Source: Bartonella apihabitans
GTDB lineage: Bacteria > Pseudomonadota > Alphaproteobacteria > Rhizobiales > Rhizobiaceae
Direction of reading: 5' to 3'
DNA: 64,000 bases
Assembly (NCBI RefSeq): GCF_030758755.1
Contig: NZ_CP132387.1
Location: forward strand, 310,001 to 374,000
The notes under the pieces were generated by a model, which was not told where the DNA came from, ran no database searches, and saw only the letters and a program-made list of their open reading frames with translations. The position numbers were made by a program, and so were the translations under genes. Positions 40,899-50,902 of the stretch are shown here, one piece after another. Position 1 is the first letter of the stretch, and the number at the start of each line of letters is the position of its first letter.

Positions 40899-42503
40899 AT
40901 GAAATTATTGAAAGAGTTCGTGTTATCTATCGGAGTAGTAACAGCATTTTTCGCAATTTCCCATGAAGCATCGGCAAAAAATCTGGTTTATTGTTCGGAA
41001 GCATCTCCGGAAGGTTTTGACCCTGCGCTTTATGCAAACGGAACAGCTTTTGATGCATCTGCATGGACTGTCTATAATCGTTTGGTAGAATTTGATCCGG
41101 ATAAACCGGGCGTTTTCCCGGGCCTTGCCGAAAGCTGGCAAATATCCGATGACGGGAAAGAATACACTTTCCGTTTGCGAAAAAATGTAAAATTCCAAAA
41201 GACTGCTTTTTTCACCCCCACACGAACATTGAATGCGGATGATGTGATTTTCACATTTGATCGCGCTAGAAATCCAGACAATCCTTGGCATACCTATACA
41301 TCCGGTATCCGCTATCAATATTTTGAAAGTATGGGGCTTAACACGCTCATCAAGGATATCGTGAAAGTCGATGACCAAACGGTCAAATTCATTCTTGAGC
41401 GACCGGATGCTCCCTTTCTTGCTGATCTCGCCATGGCATTTTTATCGATTAATTCGCTTGAATATGCTCAACAATTGGAAAAGCAGGGAAAACAGGAACA
41501 GTTCAATCTTCAACCGGTCGGAACCGGACCATTTTCTTTTGTCGCATATCAGAAAGACGCGCTGATACGTTATAAGGCAAATAGCGACTATTACGCTGGA
41601 AAGCCGAAGATAGACAATCTTGTTTTTTCAATCACGACAGATCCGGCCGTTCGCGCACAAAAGCTGAAGGCCGGCGAATGTGATATCATGTCTTATCCGG
41701 CTCCGGCCGATATTGGTGAATTGAAATCGAATCCGGATTTGAAAGTTGTCGAGCAACCGGGATTGAATATAGCCTATATGGCTTATAATACGACAATGCC
41801 TCCCTTTGACAATGTTGATGTAAGGCGTGCACTCAATATGTCGGTCAATAAAAAGGCCATTGTTGATGCTGTTTTTGATGGTGCGGCAATAGTGGCAAAA
41901 AATCCCATGCCGCCGACAATTTGGGGTTACAATGACAATGTCAAGGATGATGCATATGATCCGGAGAAAGCCAAACAAATGTTGGAAACTGCCGGTGTCA
42001 AGAACTTCAAAATGAAGATTTGGGCAATGCCGATAAGTCGGCCTTATATGCCTAATGCACGACGCGCTGCAGAACTCATTCAATCGGACTTCAAAAAAGT
42101 TGGTGTAGAGGCCGAAATCGTCTCTATGGAATGGGGTGAATATGTGAAAGCGGGTAAAGCAAGGGATCGTGACGGTGCCATTATTCTCGGCTGGACGGGA
42201 GATAATGGTGATCCGGATAACTTCCTTGGTGTTCTGCTTTCATGCATTTCAAGAGGGACTACGAATTATGCGGGTTGGTGCAGTAAGCCGTTCGATGATC
42301 TCATTGAAAAGGGTAAGACTGTCACCGACCAGCAAGAGCGCACGAGACTTTACGAACAAGCCCAGTTGATATTCAAAGATCAGGCTCCCTGGCTGACGCT
42401 CGATCATTCGACCGTATTTATGCCAATGCGGAAGAACGTAACCGGCTTCAAACTCTATCCGGTATCGGGCTATCGTTTTGAACATGTTGATATAGAAAAT
42501 TAA
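40899..42503 (+). CDS. DppA-like periplasmic dipeptide-binding protein (copy 2)
   Basis: A 534-residue paralogue of the preceding gene, the same length and sharing most blocks (LVYCSEASPEGFDPALYANG, ITTDPAVRAQKLKAGECD, KIWAMPISRPYMPNARRAAEL, ILGWTGDNGDPDNFLGVL). It has a signal peptide ending SHEASA. The copies differ in the binding-cleft region, so they may take different peptides for one membrane complex. An AT-rich 150-bp gap separates the copies; dppB begins 62 bp downstream. Confidence 0.93.
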   Translation: MKLLKEFVLSIGVVTAFFAISHEASAKNLVYCSEASPEGFDPALYANGTAFDASAWTVYNRLVEFDPDKPGVFPGLAESWQISDDGKEYTFRLRKNVKFQKTAFFTPTRTLNADDVIFTFDRARNPDNPWHTYTSGIRYQYFESMGLNTLIKDIVKVDDQTVKFILERPDAPFLADLAMAFLSINSLEYAQQLEKQGKQEQFNLQPVGTGPFSFVAYQKDALIRYKANSDYYAGKPKIDNLVFSITTDPAVRAQKLKAGECDIMSYPAPADIGELKSNPDLKVVEQPGLNIAYMAYNTTMPPFDNVDVRRALNMSVNKKAIVDAVFDGAAIVAKNPMPPTIWGYNDNVKDDAYDPEKAKQMLETAGVKNFKMKIWAMPISRPYMPNARRAAELIQSDFKKVGVEAEIVSMEWGEYVKAGKARDRDGAIILGWTGDNGDPDNFLGVLLSCISRGTTNYAGWCSKPFDDLIEKGKTVTDQQERTRLYEQAQLIFKDQAPWLTLDHSTVFMPMRKNVTGFKLYPVSGYRFEHVDIEN

Positions 42504-42565
42504 CTGTTGGTTGATGCGTGAATAATGGCAGCCATTAGACCGGGCAGTATGGGCGCGGAGGCAAT

Positions 42566-43585
42566 ATGCTTCGATATTTGTTGAAAAAAATAGGTTATAT
42601 CATTCCTACTTTTATAGGAATTACACTTGTTTCTTTCATTTTTGTACATACCTTGCCGGGCGATCCTGTGCTTTTGTTGGCAGGTGACCGTGGCATCTCT
42701 GAAGAACGCCATGCCGAACTGATGGCCGAATTCGGTTTCAATCGTCCTTATTGGCAACAATATCTCGACTACTTATGGGGTGTCCTTCATGGCAATCTGG
42801 GCACTTCTTTCGTTTCCAAACGCAGCGTAGCCGAAGAATTTTTTACGCTTTTTCCGGCGACGTTGGAATTGGCATTTTGTGCCATTATCATCGCTATATT
42901 TCTGGGAATTGTTGTTGGCGTTATCGCTTCCGTCAAGCGTGGCTCGTGGTTTGACCAGACTTCAATGGGATTGGCTCTTACAGGCTATTCTATGCCAATT
43001 TTCTGGTGGGGCCTTTTGCTGATTATGCTCTTTAGTGGAAAATTGGGTTGGACACCGGTTTCAGGGCGGATTTCTTTACTCTATTATTTTGATCAACCCA
43101 CCGGCTTTATGCTGATTGATAGCTGGCTATCGGGAGAGGAGGGGGCTTTTGCCTCTGCTGTTTCCCACCTGATTTTACCGACATTGGTTTTGGCAACAGT
43201 ACCTCTTGCAGTGATCGCTCGCCAAACGCGTTCGGCCATGCTCGAAGTTTTGAATGAAGACTATGTCCGCACAGCAAAGGCCAAAGGCTTGAGCACTTTC
43301 CGTGTTGTTGCCATTCATGCATTACGTAATGCCTTTATTCCGATTGTAACAACAATCGGCTTGCAGATAGGAATGCTGATGGGCGGGGCAATTCTTACCG
43401 AGACAATTTTCTCTTGGCCAGGAATTGGAAAGTGGATGATCGATTCAATTTCGAGAAGAGATTACGAATCCGTACAAGGTGGATTACTCATGATTGCTAT
43501 GCTTGTGATGGTGGTCAATCTCGTCGTCGATTTGCTTTATGGATTTATCAATCCGAGAGTAAGGCATAGCCAAGGTGTATCGTAA
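42566..43585 (+). CDS. dppB: Dipeptide ABC transporter permease DppB
   Basis: A 339-residue inner-membrane permease of the binding-protein-dependent family. It has an N-terminal helix (LLKKIGYIIPTFIGITLVSFIFVH), the characteristic LPGDPV, and the EAA loop YVRTAKAKGLSTFRVVAIHALRNAFIPIVT that docks on the ATPases. GGGCGCGGAGG precedes the ATG. The stop codon overlaps the dppC ATG (TAATG), a sign of coupled translation. Confidence 0.94.
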   Translation: MLRYLLKKIGYIIPTFIGITLVSFIFVHTLPGDPVLLLAGDRGISEERHAELMAEFGFNRPYWQQYLDYLWGVLHGNLGTSFVSKRSVAEEFFTLFPATLELAFCAIIIAIFLGIVVGVIASVKRGSWFDQTSMGLALTGYSMPIFWWGLLLIMLFSGKLGWTPVSGRISLLYYFDQPTGFMLIDSWLSGEEGAFASAVSHLILPTLVLATVPLAVIARQTRSAMLEVLNEDYVRTAKAKGLSTFRVVAIHALRNAFIPIVTTIGLQIGMLMGGAILTETIFSWPGIGKWMIDSISRRDYESVQGGLLMIAMLVMVVNLVVDLLYGFINPRVRHSQGVS

Positions 43586-44487
43586 TGAATAGTAAAGCTG
43601 ACAGAAACATATCGGCCGATATCCGACGTCAGGCTTGGCGCGAATTCTGGTTCTCCTTCAGTATGAATCGTGGCGCTGTGATCGGTCTTGTCGTGTTTTG
43701 CGCTATTGTCCTTCTCGCAGTCCTTGCGCCGTTGATTGCCCCTTATGGATATGACGAGCAGTTTCGTGACGCAATGCAAAGGCCGCCGGCTTGGCAGACG
43801 GGCGGAACGTGGAATTTCATTCTGGGAACTGATGCGGTTGGACGCGATATTTTATCTCGCCTTCTTCATGGAGCGCGCTATTCGCTGCTTGTAGGCGTGG
43901 TTGTTTCGCTTGCGGCCATGATTGTCGGCATCATTGTCGGCGTTATTGCCGGTTATATAGGGGGCATGATTGAAGTCATCATCATGCGTATTATGGATAT
44001 CATCCTTGCATTTCCTTCGCTCCTTCTGGCTTTGGTGCTCGTCAGTATCGTCGGTTATGGTTTGCAAGGTGCAATTATTGCAACGGCGGTTGCGCTCCAG
44101 CCCCATTTTGTCCGTCTTGCACGTGCCGCTGTTCTTGCGGAAAAAAATCGTGAATATGTCATTGCCGCGAAACTTGCAGGAGCTGGCCGTGGTCGTTTGA
44201 TGTTCAAGACCATTCTTCCAAATTGTATGGCTCCCATAATCGTGCAGGGAACTTTTTCTTTTTCCAATGCCATTCTTGATGTAGCTGCTTTGGGTTTCCT
44301 TGGTATGGGGGCGCAAGCGCCCACACCGGAATGGGGAACAATGTTGGCCGATGCGCGTGAATTTATTTCAAGTGCGTGGTGGATTGTTACATTTCCCGGC
44401 CTTGCAATATTGATACTTGTTTTGGCAATCAACCTCATGGGGGATGGCTTACGTGACGCACTCGATCCGAAATTGAAAAGGAGTTGA
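43585..44487 (+). CDS. dppC: Dipeptide ABC transporter permease DppC
   Basis: A 300-residue partner permease. Its N-terminus has the OppC-type helix (AVIGLVVFCAIVLLAVLAPLIAP), then LGTDAVGRDILSRLLHGARYSL, and the EAA loop YVIAAKLAGAGRGRLMFKTILPNCMAPIIV. It ends with GDGLRDALDPKLKRS, typical of DppC. It shares a base with the dppB stop. dppD follows two bases beyond its stop. Confidence 0.94.
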   Translation: MNSKADRNISADIRRQAWREFWFSFSMNRGAVIGLVVFCAIVLLAVLAPLIAPYGYDEQFRDAMQRPPAWQTGGTWNFILGTDAVGRDILSRLLHGARYSLLVGVVVSLAAMIVGIIVGVIAGYIGGMIEVIIMRIMDIILAFPSLLLALVLVSIVGYGLQGAIIATAVALQPHFVRLARAAVLAEKNREYVIAAKLAGAGRGRLMFKTILPNCMAPIIVQGTFSFSNAILDVAALGFLGMGAQAPTPEWGTMLADAREFISSAWWIVTFPGLAILILVLAINLMGDGLRDALDPKLKRS

Positions 44488-44489
44488 AG

Positions 44490-45332
44490 ATGGCGTTACT
44501 CGAAATCCGCAATCTTAGTGTATATTTCGAAACCGCAAGCGGGCCTTTTTATGCAGTCAAAGGCATAGACATCACTGTAAATAACGGTGAAATACTTGCA
44601 ATTGTTGGTGAATCCGGCTCCGGTAAATCGGTAAGCATGCTGGCTGTCATGGGGCTATTGCCGAAAAGTGCCAAGATCAGTGCCGACAAGATGATGTTTG
44701 AAAATATCGATCTTATGAAGCTTACCGATCATGAAAGACGCCGGATCATCGGCAATGAAATTTCAATGATCTTTCAGGAACCGATAGCAAGCCTCAATCC
44801 CTGTTTCACGGTCGGTTATCAGCTTGAAGAAGTATTGAAAGCCCATCTTAAGCTCGGGCGCAAACAACGGATCGAGAAAATTATCGAGCTGTTCCATCTT
44901 GTCGGTTTAACCGAGCCCGAACGCAGATTGAAGAGTTTTCCCCATCAATTGTCAGGCGGTCAATGCCAAAGAATTATGATTGCCATGGCAATTGCATGTA
45001 ACCCGAAATTGCTGATTGCCGACGAGCCGACGACTGCGCTTGATGTTACTATACAGAAACAAATTCTTGATCTTATTTTGGATCTCCAAAAAAGCCAGAA
45101 TATGGGCGTTATTCTTATCACCCATGATATGGGAGTTGTTGCTGAAACGGCAGATCGCGTTGTGGTGCAGTATAAGGGAGAAAAAATGGAAGAGGCCGAC
45201 GTGCTTTCTTTGTTTGAAACACCCAAAAATGCCTATACCAAAGCTCTTCTTGCAGCTCTTCCGGAAAATGCCCATGGCAATCGACTTGTAACGGTTGCAG
45301 ATTTTATGCACACGCACGGAGATGCTTTATGA
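44490..45332 (+). CDS. dppD: Dipeptide ABC transporter ATPase DppD
   Basis: A 280-residue ABC ATPase: Walker A GESGSGKS (40-47), signature LSGGQCQR, Walker [13 protein letters not shown], and a switch His in ITHDMG. I use ATG 44490 because AAGGAGTTGAAG sits in front; the TTG at 44484 is part of that spacer. It ends soon after the ATPase core and lacks the longer Cys-containing C-terminal segment of E. coli DppD (about 327 residues). It overlaps dppF by 4 bp (ATGA). Confidence 0.92.
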   Translation: MALLEIRNLSVYFETASGPFYAVKGIDITVNNGEILAIVGESGSGKSVSMLAVMGLLPKSAKISADKMMFENIDLMKLTDHERRRIIGNEISMIFQEPIASLNPCFTVGYQLEEVLKAHLKLGRKQRIEKIIELFHLVGLTEPERRLKSFPHQLSGGQCQRIMIAMAIACNPKLLIADEPTTALDVTIQKQILDLILDLQKSQNMGVILITHDMGVVAETADRVVVQYKGEKMEEADVLSLFETPKNAYTKALLAALPENAHGNRLVTVADFMHTHGDAL

Positions 45333-46183
45333 GCGATTTCATAATAGAAGCGAAAGATATCGTACGTGATTATCCCATTTCCGGCGGTTTGTTCGGCAAA
45401 AGAAAAATTTTACATGCCGTCAACCACGTTTCTTTTGGTGTCGAACGTGGAAAAACCTTGGCTGTCGTCGGGGAATCCGGATGCGGAAAATCGACTCTGG
45501 CCCGGATTCTGAGCCTGATTGATCCGCAAACGAGCGGCGAGCTCGTCATTGACGGGGAAGATATTGATATTGCACAGAAAAAAGTAACAACAACGATGCG
45601 CCGGAAGGTGCAGATTGTATTTCAAAATCCTTATGGATCACTCAATCCCAGACAAAAAATAGGTGATGCGCTCACCGAACCTTTATTGCTGAACACAACA
45701 TTGTCGGCCAAAGAGCGTGAGCAGCAAGCAAAGCAAATGCTCGAGAGAGTGGGGCTTTCGGAAATACATTACTATCGGTATCCTCATATGTTTTCAGGCG
45801 GTCAGAGGCAGCGTATTGCAATTGCGCGTTCTTTAATGCTTCGTCCGAAGATCGTTGTTCTTGACGAGCCGGTTTCGGCGCTTGATTTGTCGGTTCAGGC
45901 TCAGGTGCTCAATTTGCTTGCCGATTTACAGGAGGAATTCGGCCTTACATATGTTTTTATCAGTCACGATCTGTCGGTCGTGCGCTACATCGCGAACACA
46001 GTCATGGTCATGTATTTTGGGGAAATTGTCGAATATGGCACAAGAGACAGAATTTTTTCCCATCCCGAGCATGAATATACTAAAAAACTTTTTGCCGCAA
46101 CACCAATAGCCAGTGTAGAGGCTATTCGTGCACGAATTGAAAAGAAAAATAATGCGAAAAACGTTATTAATTCATTTCAGTAA
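45329..46183 (+). CDS. dppF: Dipeptide ABC transporter ATPase DppF
   Basis: A 284-residue ABC ATPase: Walker A GESGCGKST (48-56), signature FSGGQRQR, Walker B IVVLDEPVSALD, switch FISHDLS. The N-terminus VRDYPISGGLFGKRKILHAVNHVSF is typical of DppF/OppF. It pairs with DppD to power the permeases. It is the last gene of the operon; an AT-rich region follows. Confidence 0.93.
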   Translation: MSDFIIEAKDIVRDYPISGGLFGKRKILHAVNHVSFGVERGKTLAVVGESGCGKSTLARILSLIDPQTSGELVIDGEDIDIAQKKVTTTMRRKVQIVFQNPYGSLNPRQKIGDALTEPLLLNTTLSAKEREQQAKQMLERVGLSEIHYYRYPHMFSGGQRQRIAIARSLMLRPKIVVLDEPVSALDLSVQAQVLNLLADLQEEFGLTYVFISHDLSVVRYIANTVMVMYFGEIVEYGTRDRIFSHPEHEYTKKLFAATPIASVEAIRARIEKKNNAKNVINSFQ

Positions 46184-46448
46184 ATCATTTATACGATTTT
46201 AAAAATATATTATATTTATATAATTCTGAATTTTATTTAATTAAAAATAATTATACTTTTACGATGAAAACGATGCGATCAATTCATAAATAATATATTT
46301 AAAATAATTTTTCAATTTTGTAATTATAATTATTATAAAGAATCTAAAATAGATAAAAATTTTAAAAATATAATTTAAAAGGCCTGAAAAATTTAGTATA
46401 ATCTCCACGTTAGAAGGTTCTGTAATTGAAGCTGAAAGGTGGTGCATT
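46184..46448. other. AT-rich spacer after dppF
   Basis: About 265 bases, almost entirely A and T, no gene. It must hold the operon end and the promoter of the alcohol dehydrogenase. GAAAGGTGG at 46435-46443 is the latter's ribosome site. Confidence 0.4.
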
Positions 46449-47528
46449 ATGGCAAAAATGAAAGCTGCGGTATTTGTAGAAAAAAACCGGATTGTTCTGG
46501 AAGATAAACCCGTTCCCGATATCGGTCCGTTGGACGCATTAATCCGCATTACAACAACGACGATTTGTGGAACCGATATCCACATTTTGAAAGGCGAATA
46601 TCCGGTTGAAAAAGGTTTGACGATTGGCCATGAACCGGTCGGAATTATTGAAAAGCTTGGTTCGGAAGTCAAAGGTTTTCGTGAGGGACAACGTGTTATT
46701 GCCGGTGCCATTACACCGAGCGGTATTTCGAATGCATGTATGTGCGGCTGCGGTTCGCAAGATGGACCGCATACGAAACATGGCTTTGAAGCAATGGGCG
46801 GTTGGAAATTCGGTAACACGATTGATGGTGCACAAGCCGAATTTTTACGCGTCAATGATGCGGCAGCAAATCTCTGCGCCATTCCCGACAATCTTACAGA
46901 TGAACAGGTATTGATGTGCCCTGACATTATGTCGACCGGTTTTTCCGGTGCCGAACGTGGCGGAGTTAAAATCGGCGATATTGTTGTTGTCTGGGCATTG
47001 GGGCCGATCGGCTTATGTGCTGTTGCCGGTGCAAAATTATGCGGTGCAACAACAATTATCGGTGTTGATACTGTACCGGCACGTATGGAGATGGCTAAAA
47101 AACTCGGCGCGACCCATGTTGTCGATTTCAAAGCTTGCAATGCAGTTGAAGAAATCATGCGCCTGACAGATGGGCGCGGTGTCGACGTTGCTATTGAAGC
47201 TTTGGGGACACAGCCGACTTTCGAGTCTTGCCTTAATGTTCTTCGCCCCGGTGGTACATTGTCCAGTCTCGGAGTTTATTCCAATGACCTGAAAATACCG
47301 CTGGCAGGTTATCGCGCAGGTCTCGGAGATATTGATATTGTGAGTGGTCTTTGCCCTGGTGGTAAAGAGCGTATGCGTCGTTTAATGAATGTTGTCGAAA
47401 ATGGCAGCGTTGATTTACGTTCGCTCGTTACACATACTTTTAAACTGGATGATATAGAAAAGGCTTATGATCTGTTTGCCCATCAGCGCGACGGGGTCAT
47501 GAAAATCGCTATCAAAACAGGCGCCTGA
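46449..47528 (+). CDS. Zinc-dependent alcohol dehydrogenase (secondary-alcohol type)
   Basis: A 359-residue medium-chain dehydrogenase. The catalytic zinc site shows C (TTTICGTDIH), H and E (TIGHEPVG) and D (CPDIMSTGF). The nucleotide fold has WALGPIGLCAVAGAKLCGA. The end SGLCPGGKERMRRLMNVVENG and LVTHTFKLDDIEKAYDLF resembles the isopropanol / secondary alcohol dehydrogenases (Thermoanaerobacter, Clostridium). The usual four-Cys structural zinc lobe is replaced by a NACMCGCG segment. Substrate and NAD versus NADP preference are not determined. Frame and ribosome site (GAAAGGTGG) are clear. Confidence 0.9.
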   Translation: MAKMKAAVFVEKNRIVLEDKPVPDIGPLDALIRITTTTICGTDIHILKGEYPVEKGLTIGHEPVGIIEKLGSEVKGFREGQRVIAGAITPSGISNACMCGCGSQDGPHTKHGFEAMGGWKFGNTIDGAQAEFLRVNDAAANLCAIPDNLTDEQVLMCPDIMSTGFSGAERGGVKIGDIVVVWALGPIGLCAVAGAKLCGATTIIGVDTVPARMEMAKKLGATHVVDFKACNAVEEIMRLTDGRGVDVAIEALGTQPTFESCLNVLRPGGTLSSLGVYSNDLKIPLAGYRAGLGDIDIVSGLCPGGKERMRRLMNVVENGSVDLRSLVTHTFKLDDIEKAYDLFAHQRDGVMKIAIKTGA

Positions 47529-47548
47529 ACAAGTTCAGGATAAGCTAT

Positions 47549-47579
47549 AAAAAAAGCGGGCTGAAAAGCCCGCTTTTTC
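47549..47579. terminator. Bidirectional terminator between adh and katA
   Basis: AAAAAGCGGGCT, loop GAAA, AGCCCGCTTTTT: a GC-rich 12-bp stem flanked by A and T runs, between two convergent genes. Confidence 0.92.
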
Positions 47580-47591
47580 AATACATGGAAA

Positions 47592-49049
47592 TTATTTGCT
47601 TTCTTTTTTACGCTTTATGGCAGCACGTACACCTGCTGCATAGTCAGGATGGACTTTTTCAAAGTGTCCAAGTTGACGCTCGATGATGAAATCGGGAACG
47701 CCTTCCATTGCATCGGCAATGTTGGAGAAAAGCCGGTTTTTCTGATCCTGATCGAACAGATTGAACAATGCCGTTACCTGACTGTAATCGTCATTACCAG
47801 CCCGATGATCGTAACGATAAGCGTCACCGGAAAGTTTTAACGGCGGCTCTTGTGCCGATTTGTCTTCAACCGGTCCATTGAAGGAATTCGGTTCGTAATA
47901 AGCGTCGACATTATTGGTTGAATGTCCGCCATAAGTGTTCATTTGCCCGTCACGATGGTAGTTATGAACAGGGCAAACAGGCTTGTTTACCGGAATTTGT
48001 TCATAATGCGTACCTAAACGATAACGGTGCGCATCCGCATAAGAGAAGATGCGAGCCTGCAACATTTTATCGGGCGAATAACCGATACCGGGAACGATAT
48101 TGGAAGGCGAGAAAGCAGCCTCTTCGATTTCTGCAAAATAATCGTCAGGATTGCGATTCAACTCCATAACACCGATATCCATTGGCGGATAATCCTTATG
48201 AGGCCAGACTTTTGTCAGATCGAACGGGTTATAGGGCGTCTTGTCCGCATCTGCTTCAGGCATAATCTGGACCTGAACTTTCCAGCGCGGGAAGTTGCCA
48301 CTTTCAATAGCATTGTAAAGTGCTTCCTGTGAACTTTCGCGCGTCTTTCCTACAAGTTCTTTGGCTTCGGCATTGGTATAGAATTTATGCCCCTGCATCG
48401 TCTTGAAGTGGAATTTAACCCAGAAGCGTTCGCCTTTGTCGTTCCACAATGAATAGGTATGGGAGCCATAACCGTTCATATGCATGGTATCAATCGGTAA
48501 TCCGCGGTCGGACATCAAAATAGTTACCTGATGCAGGCTTTCCGGAGAAAGTGACCAGAAATCCCATTGGGCTGTATTTGAACGCAAGTTTGTACGCGGA
48601 TGGCGCTTTTGCGTATGAATGAAATCGGGAAACTTATATGCATCACGAACGAAAAATACCGGCGTGTTATTGCCAACGAGATCCCAGTTTCCTTCGGAAG
48701 TATAGAATTTCAACGCAAAACCGCGAACGTCTCGCTCCGCATCTGCTGCGCCGCGCTCTCCGGCAACAGTTGAAAAACGGCCGAGCATCGGTGTTTCCGT
48801 TCCAGGTTTGAATACGGCGGCTTTTGTATAGCGGGTAATGTCGCCGGTGATCTTCAATACACCATGTGCACCGACACCTTTGGCATGGACAGTGCGCTCG
48901 GGGATACGTTCCCGATTTTGATGCGCCAGTTTTTCCAGTAATTGATAATCCTGAATCAATACCGGGCCGCGAGGACCAGCCGTAATAGAATTCTGATTAT
49001 CAGGTACAGCGGCACCTGCTGTTGTCGTTAATGTAATCCGCTCGCTCAT
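47592..49049 (-). CDS. katA: Monofunctional heme catalase
   Basis: A 485-residue small-subunit (clade 3) catalase that splits hydrogen peroxide. Active-site His H55 ([12 protein letters not shown]), Asn N128 (VGNNTPVFF), and the heme ligand motif R333-IFS-Y337 are present. Also typical are [21 protein letters not shown] and the NADPH-binding part. It has no signal peptide, so it is cytosolic. It is separated by a shared regulatory region from usp, and oxyR lies 1.9 kb away, so OxyR control is likely (inference). Confidence 0.95.
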   Translation of the reverse strand: MSERITLTTTAGAAVPDNQNSITAGPRGPVLIQDYQLLEKLAHQNRERIPERTVHAKGVGAHGVLKITGDITRYTKAAVFKPGTETPMLGRFSTVAGERGAADAERDVRGFALKFYTSEGNWDLVGNNTPVFFVRDAYKFPDFIHTQKRHPRTNLRSNTAQWDFWSLSPESLHQVTILMSDRGLPIDTMHMNGYGSHTYSLWNDKGERFWVKFHFKTMQGHKFYTNAEAKELVGKTRESSQEALYNAIESGNFPRWKVQVQIMPEADADKTPYNPFDLTKVWPHKDYPPMDIGVMELNRNPDDYFAEIEEAAFSPSNIVPGIGYSPDKMLQARIFSYADAHRYRLGTHYEQIPVNKPVCPVHNYHRDGQMNTYGGHSTNNVDAYYEPNSFNGPVEDKSAQEPPLKLSGDAYRYDHRAGNDDYSQVTALFNLFDQDQKNRLFSNIADAMEGVPDFIIERQLGHFEKVHPDYAAGVRAAIKRKKESK

Positions 49050-49629
49050 GAAAGCCTCCAGTCTGTGAATGTTAAAATCGTCTCACTAATAGAAGATAGG
49101 GCAAATTTAAATTAATTCTAATTTTAATTTGTTTAAATTCCTATTAGGAAAAATTATGACAGAACGCATCGTCATTGACGGAATTTATGAATGTGTTGAC
49201 AACGTTCAATTTCATGTATTTGCAAAAGACGATGGGGGAGGTTTTTTACGAGGGTAAAAACGCGGTTGGTTCATATATTTACAGGAGATAGCAGGGTTTC
49301 ACGACGCGTGTCTTCGAAAGATCGCGCTTTCTCGATAACAGTTTTTTTATAAGTATAAACAGTACGTTCAACTATCAATTGGAATTGATAAAACGATTAA
49401 TAATATTTTTTCAAAAAAATATGATTTTACACGAATTGGAAATTAACATATCATAGTAAAATAAATATTTTTGAGTTGTTTTTACAATAAAATGTTAATT
49501 TTATTGTACGAATAATATCATTGTTGCTAATAATAGATAGCTGGAGAAATGATAATTCGATAGCTATCTACATGATTTATTTTCATAAAATTTATTCTAT
49601 ATTCCATTGACAAGAAAACGGGAAACTTC
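49050..49629. other. Divergent regulatory region between katA and usp
   Basis: About 580 bases, AT-rich, no gene. Two perfect inverted repeats stand out. TTCCTATTAGGAA (49138-49150) lies about 90 bases upstream of katA. TAGATAGCT (49534-49542) / AGCTATCTA (49562-49570) lies about 60 bases upstream of usp. They are candidate regulator sites; I cannot match either confidently to an OxyR consensus. Confidence 0.5.
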
Positions 49630-50499
49630 ATGGAACAGCCGATACTTGCCCTAGTTGACTCTTCAATTTATTGGAAATCGGTTTGCGAGCTCGCAATCTG
49701 GGCTTCCCGGACATTCAATGTGCCGGTCCGATTGCTGAATGTTCTTGATAAAATGTCTGATGATGTTTTAGTTCCGGACGATATTGCGAAGGATATTGAT
49801 AATCGTTTTCTATCCGATTTTGCCGGTAAAGTTCGGGACGAGACGGCCAGCTACGCCCGATTGATGCAGGAACTGGGGCAAACCGTACTTGATAATGCGA
49901 AATCCTACATTGAAAGACGTGAGAAAATTGTTGTTGATACCAGACTGCGCTATGACAGCCTCGCAGATGCGATCGGCTTCTACGGCAAAACTTCTTCATT
50001 GATTATCATTGGCAAGCAAGGTCAGCAGACGTCGAACAACGACGGATATGCCAAAGTCGGTAATAATTTCGAAACAATTGTACGTGCGGCTCGAAGGCCG
50101 GTTTTGGCGGCTTCAATAGAGGTAAGGCCGATCAAAAAAGCTCTTTTGCTTTATGATGAAAATTTCGGTCTCAATTTGGTCGTTGATTACCTTATACGTT
50201 ATCATAGTATTTTTGAAAAACCGGTTATGATTGCGTTTTCACAAAACAATTTCGAAGCGATAGAGAGCGATATCAATTATATCGAAAAAATAGCAAAACA
50301 AGAGAATATTTCTTTGTCATTATTGGCTATTAATGACAATATTAATGACGAAAATCTGAATAATATTGCTGATGAAAATAACGTAGATCTCATTATCATT
50401 AATGCGTTTACGGAATCAAGAATTAAAAATATGCTATTCGGTTCGGTTCATAAAATACTTATACAGAAAATTAAATTTCCGATACTTATTGTTAGATAA
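49630..50499 (+). CDS. Universal stress protein (two Usp domains)
   Basis: A 289-residue protein made of two UspA-like alpha/beta domains: the first (1-155) starts ILALVDSSIYWKSVCELAIWAS, the second (155-289) starts KKALLLYDENFGLNLVVDYL. Short nucleotide-binding stretches are weak (SLIIIGKQG; the classic GxxGS is not obvious), so ATP binding is uncertain. Its place beside catalase and OxyR suggests a role in oxidative or stationary-phase stress. The second half is more AT-rich in codon use than its neighbours. Confidence 0.85.
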   Translation: MEQPILALVDSSIYWKSVCELAIWASRTFNVPVRLLNVLDKMSDDVLVPDDIAKDIDNRFLSDFAGKVRDETASYARLMQELGQTVLDNAKSYIERREKIVVDTRLRYDSLADAIGFYGKTSSLIIIGKQGQQTSNNDGYAKVGNNFETIVRAARRPVLAASIEVRPIKKALLLYDENFGLNLVVDYLIRYHSIFEKPVMIAFSQNNFEAIESDINYIEKIAKQENISLSLLAINDNINDENLNNIADENNVDLIIINAFTESRIKNMLFGSVHKILIQKIKFPILIVR

Positions 50500-50902
50500 A
50501 TTAAACCAAGAATAACATTAGCTTGAAAATACCTCTAACGAACGCAGTTACACCTCAGGCAGGAAGCACATGAAACAGTGAACGCATGGTATTTGGAGCA
50601 GCAGTTCACAAAAAGACAGGAAGCCGAAACATAGGGGGAAATGTTTCGGCCTCCAAAGATCATCTTCATTACAAGATGACCAAATAAAAATTGACACAGT
50701 TACAGATTGAGCGCTCGCTATATTCCCAAACCGAAAAAATTCGGTACGAAAATTAGACAGCAAGCTCTCAATCTCTGTAATTGGCAGTCAACCCTCCGGC
50801 AAGGCACTGCCCGGTTCTTTTTCAGAACGTCAGCATTATTATGCAATGAATAGAATAAAATCCAATTGCTTTTTGTTTTAAATTGTATAAGAAAAAATTA
50901 TC
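50500..50902. other. Intergenic region before oxyR
   Basis: About 400 bases without a supported gene. The last ~80 bases should hold the oxyR promoter. I see no strong hairpin. Confidence 0.35.

Noticed and set aside
36000..46450. Genomic island bounded by attachment sites
   Set aside because: AT-rich spacers are present, but I found no integrase, tRNA edge or direct repeats at the borders.
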